From an uncultured Clostridia bacterium (GTDB lineage Bacteria; Bacillota; Clostridia; TANB77; CAG-508): a stretch of 64,000 nucleotides of DNA. A program made the position numbers and the translations under genes. The notes beneath the pieces are model-generated. The model was not told the origin of the DNA. It was given only the letters and a program-made list of their open reading frames with translations, and ran no database searches. The stretch spans positions 186,001 to 250,000 of the forward strand of contig CAKOXK010000001.1 in assembly GCA_934130085.1 (NCBI GenBank), read 5' to 3'. Of the stretch, positions 9,776 to 18,286 are shown in pieces (position 1 is the stretch's first letter; each line of letters starts with the position of its first letter).

Positions 9776-10933
9776 ATGAACCAAATCTTAATGAGACAAC
9801 CAAATGAAAATGACAAGCAAAACTCTCCAAATTATCAGAACAATATGTACACAAGAAGAGATGAAAATAATCAAAAATATGAAAATATAAATCAAAACTT
9901 CGGAAACACAAATAAAAGATTTGAAAATAGAAATCAAAGCTTTGAAAGCACTAATAAAAGATTTGAAAATCAAAGACAAAATTTTGAAAGTCAAAAAAGA
10001 AAAAAAGAAATCCAAAAAAGAAATTCAAATTATAACGTATATAGTGTAAATGGTGAAGCAAATTATCAAAAGAGTGATATTAGAAAAGTTATAATGATAT
10101 TCTCAGTAATTCTAATTGTAATGGGTTGTGCTTTAGTTGGAAAATCAGTTTATGCTTTTTCAGTTAGTAAAAACAAATTAAAAGATACACCAGAGGTAAG
10201 TACTGATAAAATGGGCAAGGAAGTAACAATAACAATAAATACTCAATACCCAATCAAAGAATTTTCATATAGATGGAATTCAGGAGAAGAAACAAAAATA
10301 GAAAGTAATCAAACAGTAAGCATATCAAAAACGATTGATATACCAAATGGAAATAATGTATTAAAAATTTCAGTAATAGATTGTTATGGTAATAAAACAG
10401 AATACATGAAGCAATATATTTACGAAAGCACAGATACAGAAAAGCCAACAATTGAAATTGCCAAGGTTGGAAACAAACTAAAAATAACAGCAACAGATGA
10501 AACGAAGATTGCTTATATGACTTACAGTTGGAATGATGAAGAACCAGAAAGAGTAGATGCAAAAGAAGATCAGGATAAAGAAATAGTCACAGAAATAGAT
10601 GTGCCAAAAGGAGAAAGTAAACTATATTTAACAGCAGTAGATGGTGAGGATAACAAACAAACAAGAAGCGAAAAAATAATAGCAGCATCAAAACCGACCT
10701 TTACAATATCTACAGACCAATCAAACATTATAGTTAATGCAAAAGATGAGATTGGGCTTAAAAAAATAGTTGTATATGTTGATAATAATGCCTATGATTC
10801 AGGAGAAAATCCAATCAACCAGACAGAGATACAAGCAAAAATTCCAGTAAGTGCAGGAAACCATAACATAACAATTATAGTTACAAATACTAGTGATATT
10901 GAAGCTAAAAAAGAGCTATCTGTTTCAATATAA
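9776..10933 (+). CDS. Unrecognised single-pass membrane protein with Asn-rich N-terminal repeats and Ig-like extracellular region
   Basis: A 385-residue protein. Residues 37-78 are three tandem copies of a 14-residue unit based on N-x-N-Q-x-F-x-x-x-N-K-R-F-E, rich in Asn and charged residues. A transmembrane helix spans about 104-124. The remaining 260 residues look like two or three beta-sandwich domains, with segments such as ITINTQYPIKEFSYRWNSGE and LKITATDETKIAYMTYSWND resembling bacterial Ig-like repeats. The repeats would be cytoplasmic and the Ig-like part outside. It follows the adhesin gene and precedes the REC-GGDEF gene. I recognise no named family. Confidence 0.75.
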   Translation: MNQILMRQPNENDKQNSPNYQNNMYTRRDENNQKYENINQNFGNTNKRFENRNQSFESTNKRFENQRQNFESQKRKKEIQKRNSNYNVYSVNGEANYQKSDIRKVIMIFSVILIVMGCALVGKSVYAFSVSKNKLKDTPEVSTDKMGKEVTITINTQYPIKEFSYRWNSGEETKIESNQTVSISKTIDIPNGNNVLKISVIDCYGNKTEYMKQYIYESTDTEKPTIEIAKVGNKLKITATDETKIAYMTYSWNDEEPERVDAKEDQDKEIVTEIDVPKGESKLYLTAVDGEDNKQTRSEKIIAASKPTFTISTDQSNIIVNAKDEIGLKKIVVYVDNNAYDSGENPINQTEIQAKIPVSAGNHNITIIVTNTSDIEAKKELSVSI

Positions 10934-11076
10934 AAGTATTTTAGTAAAAAAATTAAAAAATATTGCAAAAGATAGCAAAAAATGAAATAATACGATTATA
11001 AAAAGAAAAATGATAAAAAAATAAAGAGCAAAGCAAAAAATAAAGCAAGATAATAAAACAAAATAAAAAGAGCAAA

Positions 11077-11118
11077 AACCGGTTTTACTATTATTAATAA
11101 ATAAGAATAAAACCGGTT
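11077..11118. repeat. AACCGGTT-based palindrome upstream of the REC-GGDEF gene
   Basis: An 11-bp perfect inverted repeat, AACCGGTTTTA (11077-11087) and TAAAACCGGTT (11108-11118). Each arm contains the self-complementary AACCGGTT, so it is two palindromic half-sites about 31 bp apart. It lies 36 bp before the next ATG. It could be an operator or a terminator for the preceding gene, although no T-tract follows. The rest of 10934-11154 is A-rich and featureless. Confidence 0.45.
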
Positions 11119-11154
11119 AATATATTCAAATTATTGTTGATCAAGAGGTAAAAT

Positions 11155-12126
11155 ATGAAGAACATTTATGTTTTAGATAATGAAGAGAAACTTACAAATA
11201 GCTTAACAGAAGTTTTTAAAATTGATAGTGGAATAAAAGTTACAAAGGTCTTGTTAAAAGATTATAAAGACATAATGAAAATGCCACCAGATATTATAGT
11301 TATAGATGAAGATATAATAAAAAACGATGCCAAAACAATTCAATATTGTAAAGAAATTAGAAGCAATGAAGATAATTCAATAACACCAATAGTTATGGTA
11401 TCATCAAATAATAATCAAGACCATATAATAGAAATATTGAAAAACGAGGTTGAGCTATATCTAACAAAACCGGTAAATGAAGAGATTCTTTATTACAGCA
11501 TAAAAAACATAATGAGACTGATGAACTCAAGCAGAATGGTAAGTCCACTAACGGGATTACCAGGAAACATACAAATACAAGCAGAAATGAAAAACAGATT
11601 GCTTGAAGGACAGAAATTTGCAATGCTTTATCTTGATCTTGACAATTTTAAAGCTTATAATGATACTTATGGATTTTCAAACGGTGATGAAATAATCAAA
11701 TTCACAGCAAGAATAATAGTAGAAAATGTATTAAAAAAATCAAATACAGATAACTTTGTAGGTCATATAGGAGGAGATGACTTTGTAGCAATAGTATCAG
11801 CAGATTGTGACTACGAAAAAATTTGCCAAGACATAATTGCTGAATTTGATTCTGAAGTGCACAAATATTTTACAAAAGAGGATTATGAAAGAGGTTACAT
11901 AGAAGTAGAAAACAGAAAAGGATTACTTGAGCAATTTGCAATTACATCAATTTCAATAGGAGTAGTTGAAGTAACAAAAGACAGATTCAAAAATACACTA
12001 GAAATAGGCGAAGCAGGAGCAGAAGTAAAACACCTAGCCAAAACAATCTATGGAAGTACTTATGTAATTGATAGAAGGGAAAAAAGAGACCAACATTATG
12101 ATAATACACAAAAGATTGAAACATAA
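11155..12126 (+). CDS. Response regulator with GGDEF domain, probable diguanylate cyclase
   Basis: A 323-residue two-domain protein. Residues 1-120 are a receiver domain with D51 as likely phosphoacceptor and K105 in LTKP as the conserved lysine; the usual N-terminal acidic pair is present only in part (LDNEE). Residues about 130-310 are a GGDEF domain with DLDNFKAYNDTYGFSNGDEI and the active-site variant GGDDF (206-210), which is usually compatible with c-di-GMP synthesis. No I-site RxxD is obvious five residues before GGDDF. No cognate kinase is in the window. A nearby surface adhesin makes regulation of attachment conceivable, but that is inference. Confidence 0.88.
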   Translation: MKNIYVLDNEEKLTNSLTEVFKIDSGIKVTKVLLKDYKDIMKMPPDIIVIDEDIIKNDAKTIQYCKEIRSNEDNSITPIVMVSSNNNQDHIIEILKNEVELYLTKPVNEEILYYSIKNIMRLMNSSRMVSPLTGLPGNIQIQAEMKNRLLEGQKFAMLYLDLDNFKAYNDTYGFSNGDEIIKFTARIIVENVLKKSNTDNFVGHIGGDDFVAIVSADCDYEKICQDIIAEFDSEVHKYFTKEDYERGYIEVENRKGLLEQFAITSISIGVVEVTKDRFKNTLEIGEAGAEVKHLAKTIYGSTYVIDRREKRDQHYDNTQKIET

Positions 12127-12268
12127 TTTGAAAAAACAAACATTTGTAAATCATTACCAAATTATTATTTTATCTTTTATGAAGTAGTATAAAAATATTG
12201 TTACTTTATATTTAATTAAAATTAAAATAAAGGATTAGTTATTATAAATAATAACTATATTAGGAAAA

Positions 12269-12760
12269 ATGAATAAAAAAATGTTTATTATTATAGCAAT
12301 AATTATTATAGTTGCAATTCCTGTAATCGCATTTGCCACCAATAGATTATATGATAGAATTGTTGCAATAAATAATGTAAATGCTAAAGAAGAAAAGATG
12401 GCTTTAAAAAATGATAGCGGAAGTCAAGCACAAATGGAGTATGAAAATGATGTTGAGGACAAATCTGCACATGACGATGAATTTACAAATAAAATTTTAA
12501 AAATTGTTGAAAATCACAGAAAAGATCAATATGATTCTTTAATGAATAAATTAGGAAACAATTCAATTTATGATAAGAACGTATCACTTGAATATGAAAA
12601 TGATTCTATAATAGTTGATATTGTAGAAAAAGATAACTTGACAGATGAAGAGAAAGCCTATTTAAAAGATTTCTTAGAAACAGAAGAATTGAATGTAAAA
12701 AATGATAATAAAGAATTAGCCGATAAAATAAGCACAGCATTAGAAAAATTAAAAAGATGA
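12269..12760 (+). CDS. Unrecognised small membrane-anchored protein
   Basis: A 163-residue protein with an N-terminal hydrophobic helix (about residues 5-24) and a highly charged, probably extracytoplasmic, helical remainder. The SD AGGAAAA precedes the ATG. Near the C-terminus, VDIVEKDNLTDEEKAYLKDFLETEELN could form a small helical domain. No family is recognised. It lies between the REC-GGDEF gene and a repeat element, so it probably has its own or a read-through transcript. Confidence 0.65.
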   Translation: MNKKMFIIIAIIIIVAIPVIAFATNRLYDRIVAINNVNAKEEKMALKNDSGSQAQMEYENDVEDKSAHDDEFTNKILKIVENHRKDQYDSLMNKLGNNSIYDKNVSLEYENDSIIVDIVEKDNLTDEEKAYLKDFLETEELNVKNDNKELADKISTALEKLKR

Positions 12761-12822
12761 GAAAAAATAAATAATAAATAATGTTATTCTTCAATGTGCA
12801 AAAGTTTATAGGTAAAAAATTT

Positions 12823-12878
12823 AATATTATATTGTTTAAATGCATATAACAACAAAGCATTGAAAACAATATAATATT
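12823..12878. repeat. Fold-back repeat family 1, short copy
   Basis: A perfect 15-bp inverted repeat (12823-12837 with 12864-12878), continued inward by AATGC/GCATT, enclosing a 13-nt loop. The arm AATATTATATTGTTT is the same as that of the longer elements at 37230 and 56722, but the GC-richer middle is missing. Outer flanks also show an imperfect inverted repeat (12778-12793 with 12894-12909), and a 15-bp direct repeat (12800-12814 and 12952-12966) brackets the copy. Confidence 0.75.
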
Positions 12879-13010
12879 TTTTTGCGCTAAAAAAGAAGAT
12901 AACATTATTTGCATATATTTTTCTAACCTAAATATAATTTAAAAGAACATTAAAAGTTTATAGGTATTTATTAAAAACTTAAATATGTTTAAGGGGAGAA
13001 GTAAGAGAAA

Positions 13011-13901
13011 ATGAACTTTGATTATTTTAGATCTTTTTGCTTTAATAAAATAATAAATATTATAGTAGTAATAGCTTTTTTAATATTTATAATTCTTGTG
13101 GCAATAGTTGCAAGTTTAAGTGCAAACTTTCAGGGAATTGATTTATCATCATGTAGTGACTCTTCTGCAATGGAAAAGGTTGTAGAAACTATAATGGTTT
13201 CTACAAATGCATTAAGTAGCAAGAAAATGGAATTTGGAATCAAAAGGAATAATGATCATGAGCAACCTGATATAGGAGCAGAAAATAAGAGAATAATTGA
13301 AAAGTTTAATGGAATAGCACTTGGAAGTAAAGATTCTAAAAATATATATCTTACATTTGATGTTGGATATGAAGGAGGATTTACTGATAAAATACTTGAT
13401 ATTTTAAGAGAGAATAATGTGAAAGCTGCTTTTTTTATAACGGGGCAATATGTAAAAACTAGTGAAAATACGATTAAGAGAATGATTGAGGAAGGCCATA
13501 TTGTTGGAAATCATACTGTACACCACCCATCATTGCCATCATGTTCAGATGAAAAAATTGAGGAAGAGATAATGACAATGCACAAAGAAATTTATGAAAA
13601 ATTTAACTATGAAATGAAATACATGAGACCACCCAAAGGAGAATTCAGTGAAAAAAGCTTAGCTTGTATTGAAAAACTAGGTTACAAAACCGTTATGTGG
13701 TCATTTGCCTATGATGACTGGGATAATAATAAACAGGGAAGAGAAGAATATGGAAAAAAGAAGATACTTGACAATTTACATAATGGAGAAATAATGCTAT
13801 TACATGCTACGTCAAAAGATAATTCAAGTATACTTGATTACATTATAAAAGAAACCAAAAAACAAGGATATGAATTTAAAAGTCTAGATGAATTTGTATA
13901 A
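13011..13901 (+). CDS. pdaA: PdaA-like delta-lactam-biosynthetic polysaccharide deacetylase
   Basis: A 296-residue protein with an N-terminal membrane helix (about 14-38) and a NodB-type deacetylase domain from residue 110. Motif 1 is TFDVGYEGG (115-123): D117 is the catalytic base, and the second, metal-binding Asp of ordinary family members is replaced (V118), in line with PdaA, which has Asn there. Motif 2 is NHTVHHPS (168-175). RPPKGEFS and SFAYDDWDNNKQ are characteristic of the PdaA subfamily, which de-N-acetylates muramic acid during cortex synthesis to give muramic delta-lactam. A germination and spore-cortex role is therefore likely. The SD GGGGAG is strong. Confidence 0.85.
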   Translation: MNFDYFRSFCFNKIINIIVVIAFLIFIILVAIVASLSANFQGIDLSSCSDSSAMEKVVETIMVSTNALSSKKMEFGIKRNNDHEQPDIGAENKRIIEKFNGIALGSKDSKNIYLTFDVGYEGGFTDKILDILRENNVKAAFFITGQYVKTSENTIKRMIEEGHIVGNHTVHHPSLPSCSDEKIEEEIMTMHKEIYEKFNYEMKYMRPPKGEFSEKSLACIEKLGYKTVMWSFAYDDWDNNKQGREEYGKKKILDNLHNGEIMLLHATSKDNSSILDYIIKETKKQGYEFKSLDEFV

Positions 13902-14045
13902 ATAAAATTAAGGGAAAAAATATTTTTAGAAGCGAACATATTTGAGCACGAATAAATTTAAAATCAAGGTCTAACTAACATATAGATATAGACTAAAGAA
14001 TAGTCAACCAATTTTTGAGAAAAGTACATTTAAGAGGTGAAGAGC

Positions 14046-14306
14046 ATGAGCAAAATTGATAAGATTTTAGGAATACCTGATGACATAAGTTCAGATGCAC
14101 CCAAAATAACAATATTATCATTTGAAAAAATGTTAATTGAAAATTACAAATGTGTATTAGAATATCAAGATTTCTTCATAAGAATAAAAATGTCAACAGG
14201 ACTTATAAATATAAACGGATACCAAATGACAATGAATGAAATGACTAAGGACGATATTATAGTGACGGGAACAATTGAAAGCGTTGATTTCGAAAAATTT
14301 AAGTAG
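14046..14306 (+). CDS. yqfC: Sporulation protein YqfC (YabP/YqfC family)
   Basis: An 86-residue protein of the YabP/YqfC family, recognisable from ENYKCVLEYQDFFIRIKMSTGLININGYQMTMNEMTKDDIIVTG-type strands. It precedes yqfD, as in most spore formers. A GTG three codons upstream (14037) is possible, but the AAGAGGTG SD at 14031-14038 overlaps it and is well placed for the ATG at 14046, so I chose the ATG. The family is needed for efficient sporulation; the mechanism is unclear. Confidence 0.88.
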   Translation: MSKIDKILGIPDDISSDAPKITILSFEKMLIENYKCVLEYQDFFIRIKMSTGLININGYQMTMNEMTKDDIIVTGTIESVDFEKFK

Positions 14307-14452
14307 AAGATAAAAAAGAAAAAAATAGAATAGTTAATCTAAAGAAGAGGCTGTGAAAAAAATAAAAGAGAGATAGAAAATGAAAAGCTAAAAGATAAAA
14401 TGCAGAACAAATAATTAAGACGCTTTTAAAATAAAAACGCTGGAGGCTTGTA

Positions 14453-15628
14453 TTGTTCAAATTTATATTAAATTACATACTAGGTTTTTATATTATTCAA
14501 GTAGATGGTTTTTACATTGAAAGATTTATCAATATATGCTTAAAGGAGAACATCTTCTTATGGGGAATAGTAAGAAAAAAATCTAGTCTAATAACTGCAA
14601 AAATTGGTATGTATGATTATGAAAGAGCAAAAGAAATAGCAAGAAACTGTCAAACAATAGTAGAGATTAAAAGAAAAATAGGACTTAGGTTTGTAATAGA
14701 AAAATACAAAAATAGAAAAGCATTTTTTATAACCGTAATAATAGCGTGCATTGCAATTTTTACTCTATCAAAATTTGTATGGAAGGTTGAAATAAATTCC
14801 GATGCAGATATAAATAAAAATGAAATTAGAGAAGAGCTACAAAAAGAAGGAGTAAAGATTGGTGCTTTAAAAAGCAAAATAGACTCAGAAAAAATAGTAA
14901 ATGATATAAGGCTTGAAAGAGAAGACATCGCTTGGATTGGCATAAAAATTGAAGGGTCAAAGGTTTTAGTTAATATAGTGATGGCAACAAAAAAGCCTGA
15001 AATAGTAAATGAAGAGGAATATACAAACATAGTCGCTAAAAAGGATGGAGAGATTCAAAAAATAGTAGCTAAAAATGGAACAGCAATGTGTAAGAAAGGT
15101 GATAAAGTAAAAAAAGGTGATGTTTTAATTGCTGGTTATATGCAAGGAGCATACACAGACAGATACTATGTAAACAGTATGGGAGAAGTAAAAGCAAAAA
15201 TAAATTACACAGAAAAGTCGAAAATTAACAAAAAAGAAACTAAAAAAGAAGAAACTGGAAAAAGAAATCGAAAATTTGCGATAAAAATTAATAATTTTAA
15301 AATAAATTTCTTCAAAAAGCTTTCAAATTTTAAAAATTATGATACAATATACGCAAGTAAAAAAATAAAAATATTTCCAAATAGTAACTTTGAAATTGAA
15401 TTCATTAAATATACTTTAAATGAGATTTCCGTAGAACAAATTGAACATTCAAAAGAAGAGGCTAAATTGTTAGGAGAGGAAGAAGCAAAAAAGAAACTTA
15501 ATGAAAAAATTTCAGGAGATATCATAAATGAAAAAGCAACTATAGAAGAGTATTCGACATATTACATGGTAACTGTTGAATATGAAGTTGTTGAAGACAT
15601 TGGAACAAAGGAAAAAATTAATATTTGA
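14453..15628 (+). CDS. yqfD: Sporulation protein YqfD
   Basis: A 391-residue membrane protein of the YqfD family, with one clear transmembrane segment (about residues 85-105, AFFITVIIACIAIFTLSKFVW) and an extracytoplasmic region containing KKGDVLIAGYMQG and a C-terminal EYEVVEDIGTKE typical of the family. A TTG start is used: GCTGGAGG lies six bases upstream and no ATG fits. It contains a Lys-rich low-complexity stretch at about 255-300. The gene is in the yqfC-yqfD pair. Confidence 0.88.
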   Translation: MFKFILNYILGFYIIQVDGFYIERFINICLKENIFLWGIVRKKSSLITAKIGMYDYERAKEIARNCQTIVEIKRKIGLRFVIEKYKNRKAFFITVIIACIAIFTLSKFVWKVEINSDADINKNEIREELQKEGVKIGALKSKIDSEKIVNDIRLEREDIAWIGIKIEGSKVLVNIVMATKKPEIVNEEEYTNIVAKKDGEIQKIVAKNGTAMCKKGDKVKKGDVLIAGYMQGAYTDRYYVNSMGEVKAKINYTEKSKINKKETKKEETGKRNRKFAIKINNFKINFFKKLSNFKNYDTIYASKKIKIFPNSNFEIEFIKYTLNEISVEQIEHSKEEAKLLGEEEAKKKLNEKISGDIINEKATIEEYSTYYMVTVEYEVVEDIGTKEKINI

Positions 15629-15641
15629 AAGGATGATTATT

Positions 15642-16856
15642 ATGGGAGCTGTTGAAAAAAGTTTAAAAGTTTATGATACAAAGAAAACTTTTTTTGCAAA
15701 ATTAGGTAGTACATTTAGTAAATTATTCTCACCAACTAAAAATGGAATTACAAATATATTAGTTGGTATGAAAAGAAATGCAGTCATTAAAAACTACAAG
15801 AATGTATTAAAAGCTCAAGAAGATAAAAAAGATGCGTATGAGAAAAAATTTGAAGAAGCTTACTCAATTTATTTAGAGGAGATTGATCAACAAGTTGTTG
15901 ATTCAATTTACAAGAAAGTTAGAGAAAATACTGCATCTGATTTTGAAAAGGAAGCATTATCAAAATATTATAATGTTATCCATTTAAAAGATAATGACAA
16001 AAATGAATATAAGTATAAGAAACAGATCTATTTACTTAAACTTGATTTTAATTCGTTAAAACAAATGCAAAAAGATAAAGCAATTGAAGAGTATAAGCCA
16101 GTATACATATATGAAATGGAAAGATTATATAAAGCATTGCTAAAACATTATTCAATTACTTTATCAGAAAAGAAAACACCAATTGAAAAAGAAGAGGCAT
16201 ATAATAAAGTATTTGATTTACTAGATGATTATGTAACAAATATAATACCTTTAAAGGAGATTACAGATTCAGAGCTTTCAAAATTATGCAATTTGTTTGA
16301 AACATATTCGGTTGGCAAACTTGATCAGGTGGATGTACTTGATAAAAAGATAATTTTATTAGGAATCAGCAGAAAGTTATTTGTACATAGCTTGCCACTT
16401 GTTGTATGTGAAAAATGCTATATTAAATTGTTAAAAGATACTAGAAGTTTAATAGTTGATACTAAAATCTTAAGAAAAAGAGAGAATGCTTATAGACTTT
16501 TAATTCGTTTAATTGAAGAATACAATGATAGACTATTAAATGTAAAAATATATTGGGATGATAATAATGCTAAAAAAACATTCAATCAATTCAATGAACA
16601 AAGAAAAGCTTTAAACGAAGTAAAAGAAAAGCAAGGGGAGCATGCTTATGATATTAAAAAACAAGTTTTATATATAAAATTTGATATGAAAGCTCTAAAA
16701 AAATATGGTAATAAATATTACAGAATACTTAAATTTTATAAATCTCAACTTGTAAAATTAGGAGAGATGAGAGAAATAAAATCATGCAAAACAGGAAATT
16801 ATAAAGTAGTAAAAGGTTATAGTAGAAAGGTAATAGAAAATGAAGCAGCATGTTGA
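15642..16856 (+). CDS. Unrecognised 404-residue soluble protein in the phoH position
   Basis: No known family is recognised. The start at 15642 (MGAVEKSLKVYD) is preceded by GAAAGGATG; an upstream in-frame extension to 15576 lies inside yqfD and has no SD. The protein is Lys-rich, predicted mostly helical, with no signal peptide or membrane helix. It contains an apparent internal duplication: YKKQIYLLKLDFNSLKQMQ in the first half and IKKQVLYIKFDMKALKKYG near the C-terminus, each followed by KPVYIYEMERLY- or RILKFYKSQL-type helices. Its end overlaps ybeY by 17 nt, so the two are probably translated from one mRNA. In Bacillus and most Clostridia, phoH lies between yqfD and ybeY. Confidence 0.8.
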   Translation: MGAVEKSLKVYDTKKTFFAKLGSTFSKLFSPTKNGITNILVGMKRNAVIKNYKNVLKAQEDKKDAYEKKFEEAYSIYLEEIDQQVVDSIYKKVRENTASDFEKEALSKYYNVIHLKDNDKNEYKYKKQIYLLKLDFNSLKQMQKDKAIEEYKPVYIYEMERLYKALLKHYSITLSEKKTPIEKEEAYNKVFDLLDDYVTNIIPLKEITDSELSKLCNLFETYSVGKLDQVDVLDKKIILLGISRKLFVHSLPLVVCEKCYIKLLKDTRSLIVDTKILRKRENAYRLLIRLIEEYNDRLLNVKIYWDDNNAKKTFNQFNEQRKALNEVKEKQGEHAYDIKKQVLYIKFDMKALKKYGNKYYRILKFYKSQLVKLGEMREIKSCKTGNYKVVKGYSRKVIENEAAC

Positions 16857-17319
16857 AATAACATATAACTTAATAGAAAAAAATGAATTATATGAAGAAC
16901 TAATAGAGAAAGTTATTGATGAATGTTTTAAAAATGAAAAGATGGATAATTTAAAGTTATACGTTAGTATAACTTTGACTATTCCAGATGAAATACAAAA
17001 AATCAATAAAAAATACAGGAATATAGACAAGCCAACAGATGTACTATCATTTCCAATGTTTGAAAAAGAAGAAATTCAAGAATTAATCAAAGAAAATTAT
17101 CAGGTTGATGATGTATTAGGAGATATTATAATATCAATACCAAGAGTAAAAGAGCAAGCAATTGAGTATGGTCATAGTTTTGAAAGAGAACTTTCATACA
17201 TGTGTGTACATGGATTTTACCACCTAATGGGGTATGATCATATTCGTGATGAAGACAAAAAGAAAATGAGAGCTAAAGAGGATGAAGTTCTAAACATCTT
17301 AAAAATAACAAGAGATTAG
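16840..17319 (+). CDS. ybeY: Endoribonuclease YbeY
   Basis: A 159-residue metal-dependent RNase involved in 16S rRNA 3' maturation and ribosome quality control. The zinc motif H124-G-F-Y-H128-L-M-G-Y-D-H134 is intact, and the family stretch KPTDVLSFPMF (64-74) is present. Length is normal. It overlaps the preceding unknown gene by 17 nt and belongs to the yqfC-recO cluster. Confidence 0.95.
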   Translation: MKQHVEITYNLIEKNELYEELIEKVIDECFKNEKMDNLKLYVSITLTIPDEIQKINKKYRNIDKPTDVLSFPMFEKEEIQELIKENYQVDDVLGDIIISIPRVKEQAIEYGHSFERELSYMCVHGFYHLMGYDHIRDEDKKKMRAKEDEVLNILKITRD

Positions 17320-17491
17320 AATAAGATAATATAACTAATAAAAGTATAAAAGCAATGAGCGTTTATGAAATAAAAGTAATTAATATAATTTAAATTATTA
17401 TATTAGAATAGATTAAGTTAGATTAGTATTAATACTTGTTAGTTAAAAATATAAAAATAAAATTTAAAAGAGAGGATAGACTTGAAAAGTT

Positions 17492-18241
17492 ATGAAAAAG
17501 AATCTGAAAGATGACAGACTGTATAATCATAATTTTATAGAAGCATGCAAAAATGCGGTAAATGGCATAGTATATTGTGCAAGTACTCAAACTAACATAA
17601 GAAAGCAATTAGTGCTTGGAACTCTTGTAATGATATTAAGCTTGTTTTATGATTTTTCAACATCAGAGTTTTTATGTTTAACCTTTGCGGTATTCTTTGT
17701 TATTTTTGCTGAAATGATAAATACTGCAATTGAGACTATAGTTGATTTATTAGTTGATGTTTACCACCCAAAAGCAAAAATTGCAAAAGATATTGGAGCA
17801 GGGGCAGTTGTTCTTGCTGCAGTTAATGCAGTAATTATTGCGTACTTTTTGTTTTTCAAACAAATACAAATCACTAAAATAAGTGACACTATCTTCTCAG
17901 AAATGGTAGCTTCACCATCACACTTAGCCTTTGTAGGAATTATACTTACAATAATAGCAATTATTGTTATGAAATCGGCAATAGAAACAAGCAAAGATAA
18001 AACCGGAATGGAAATGAAATTTATTCCAAGTGGTCAATCAGCATTTGCATTTGCTCTGCTTACTGCAATTTGGATTAATTCACAAAATGCAATAGTTTTT
18101 TGTTTAGCATTAATTTTATCATTGCTAGTTGCAGGAAATAGAATGAATGATAAAAGAACATTTGCAGAAGTTGTTTTTGGAGCTTTTATGGGAATGCTAA
18201 TAGTAATATTAATTTATGGACTTACAATATTTAAAATGTAA
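17492..18241 (+). CDS. dgkA: DgkA-type lipid kinase fused to a degenerate PAP2-like domain
   Basis: A 249-residue multi-pass protein. Residues 1-120 are a diacylglycerol/undecaprenol kinase domain with the conserved FAEMINTAIETIVDL (E74, N77, E81) and AKDIGAGAV (98-106). Residues about 135-245 resemble a PAP2 lipid phosphatase, but the signature PSGH is PSGQ (179-182), and the distal RxxxxxH region reads NRMNDKRTFAEVVFG without the nucleophilic His. The kinase should be active while the phosphatase half is probably not catalytic. Ordinary DgkA is about 120-140 residues. A TTG ten bases upstream opens only a 10-codon frame, so ATG 17492 is used. Confidence 0.88.
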   Translation: MKKNLKDDRLYNHNFIEACKNAVNGIVYCASTQTNIRKQLVLGTLVMILSLFYDFSTSEFLCLTFAVFFVIFAEMINTAIETIVDLLVDVYHPKAKIAKDIGAGAVVLAAVNAVIIAYFLFFKQIQITKISDTIFSEMVASPSHLAFVGIILTIIAIIVMKSAIETSKDKTGMEMKFIPSGQSAFAFALLTAIWINSQNAIVFCLALILSLLVAGNRMNDKRTFAEVVFGAFMGMLIVILIYGLTIFKM

Positions 18242-18286
18242 TTAAGAGGGATAATTAGCAAAAGAATAGATATTGAAAGGAAACTG

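Noticed and set aside
15552..15560. TTCGACA, a Spo0A-box match inside yqfD
   Set aside because: It is a single 7-mer within coding sequence and expected by chance in 64 kb.
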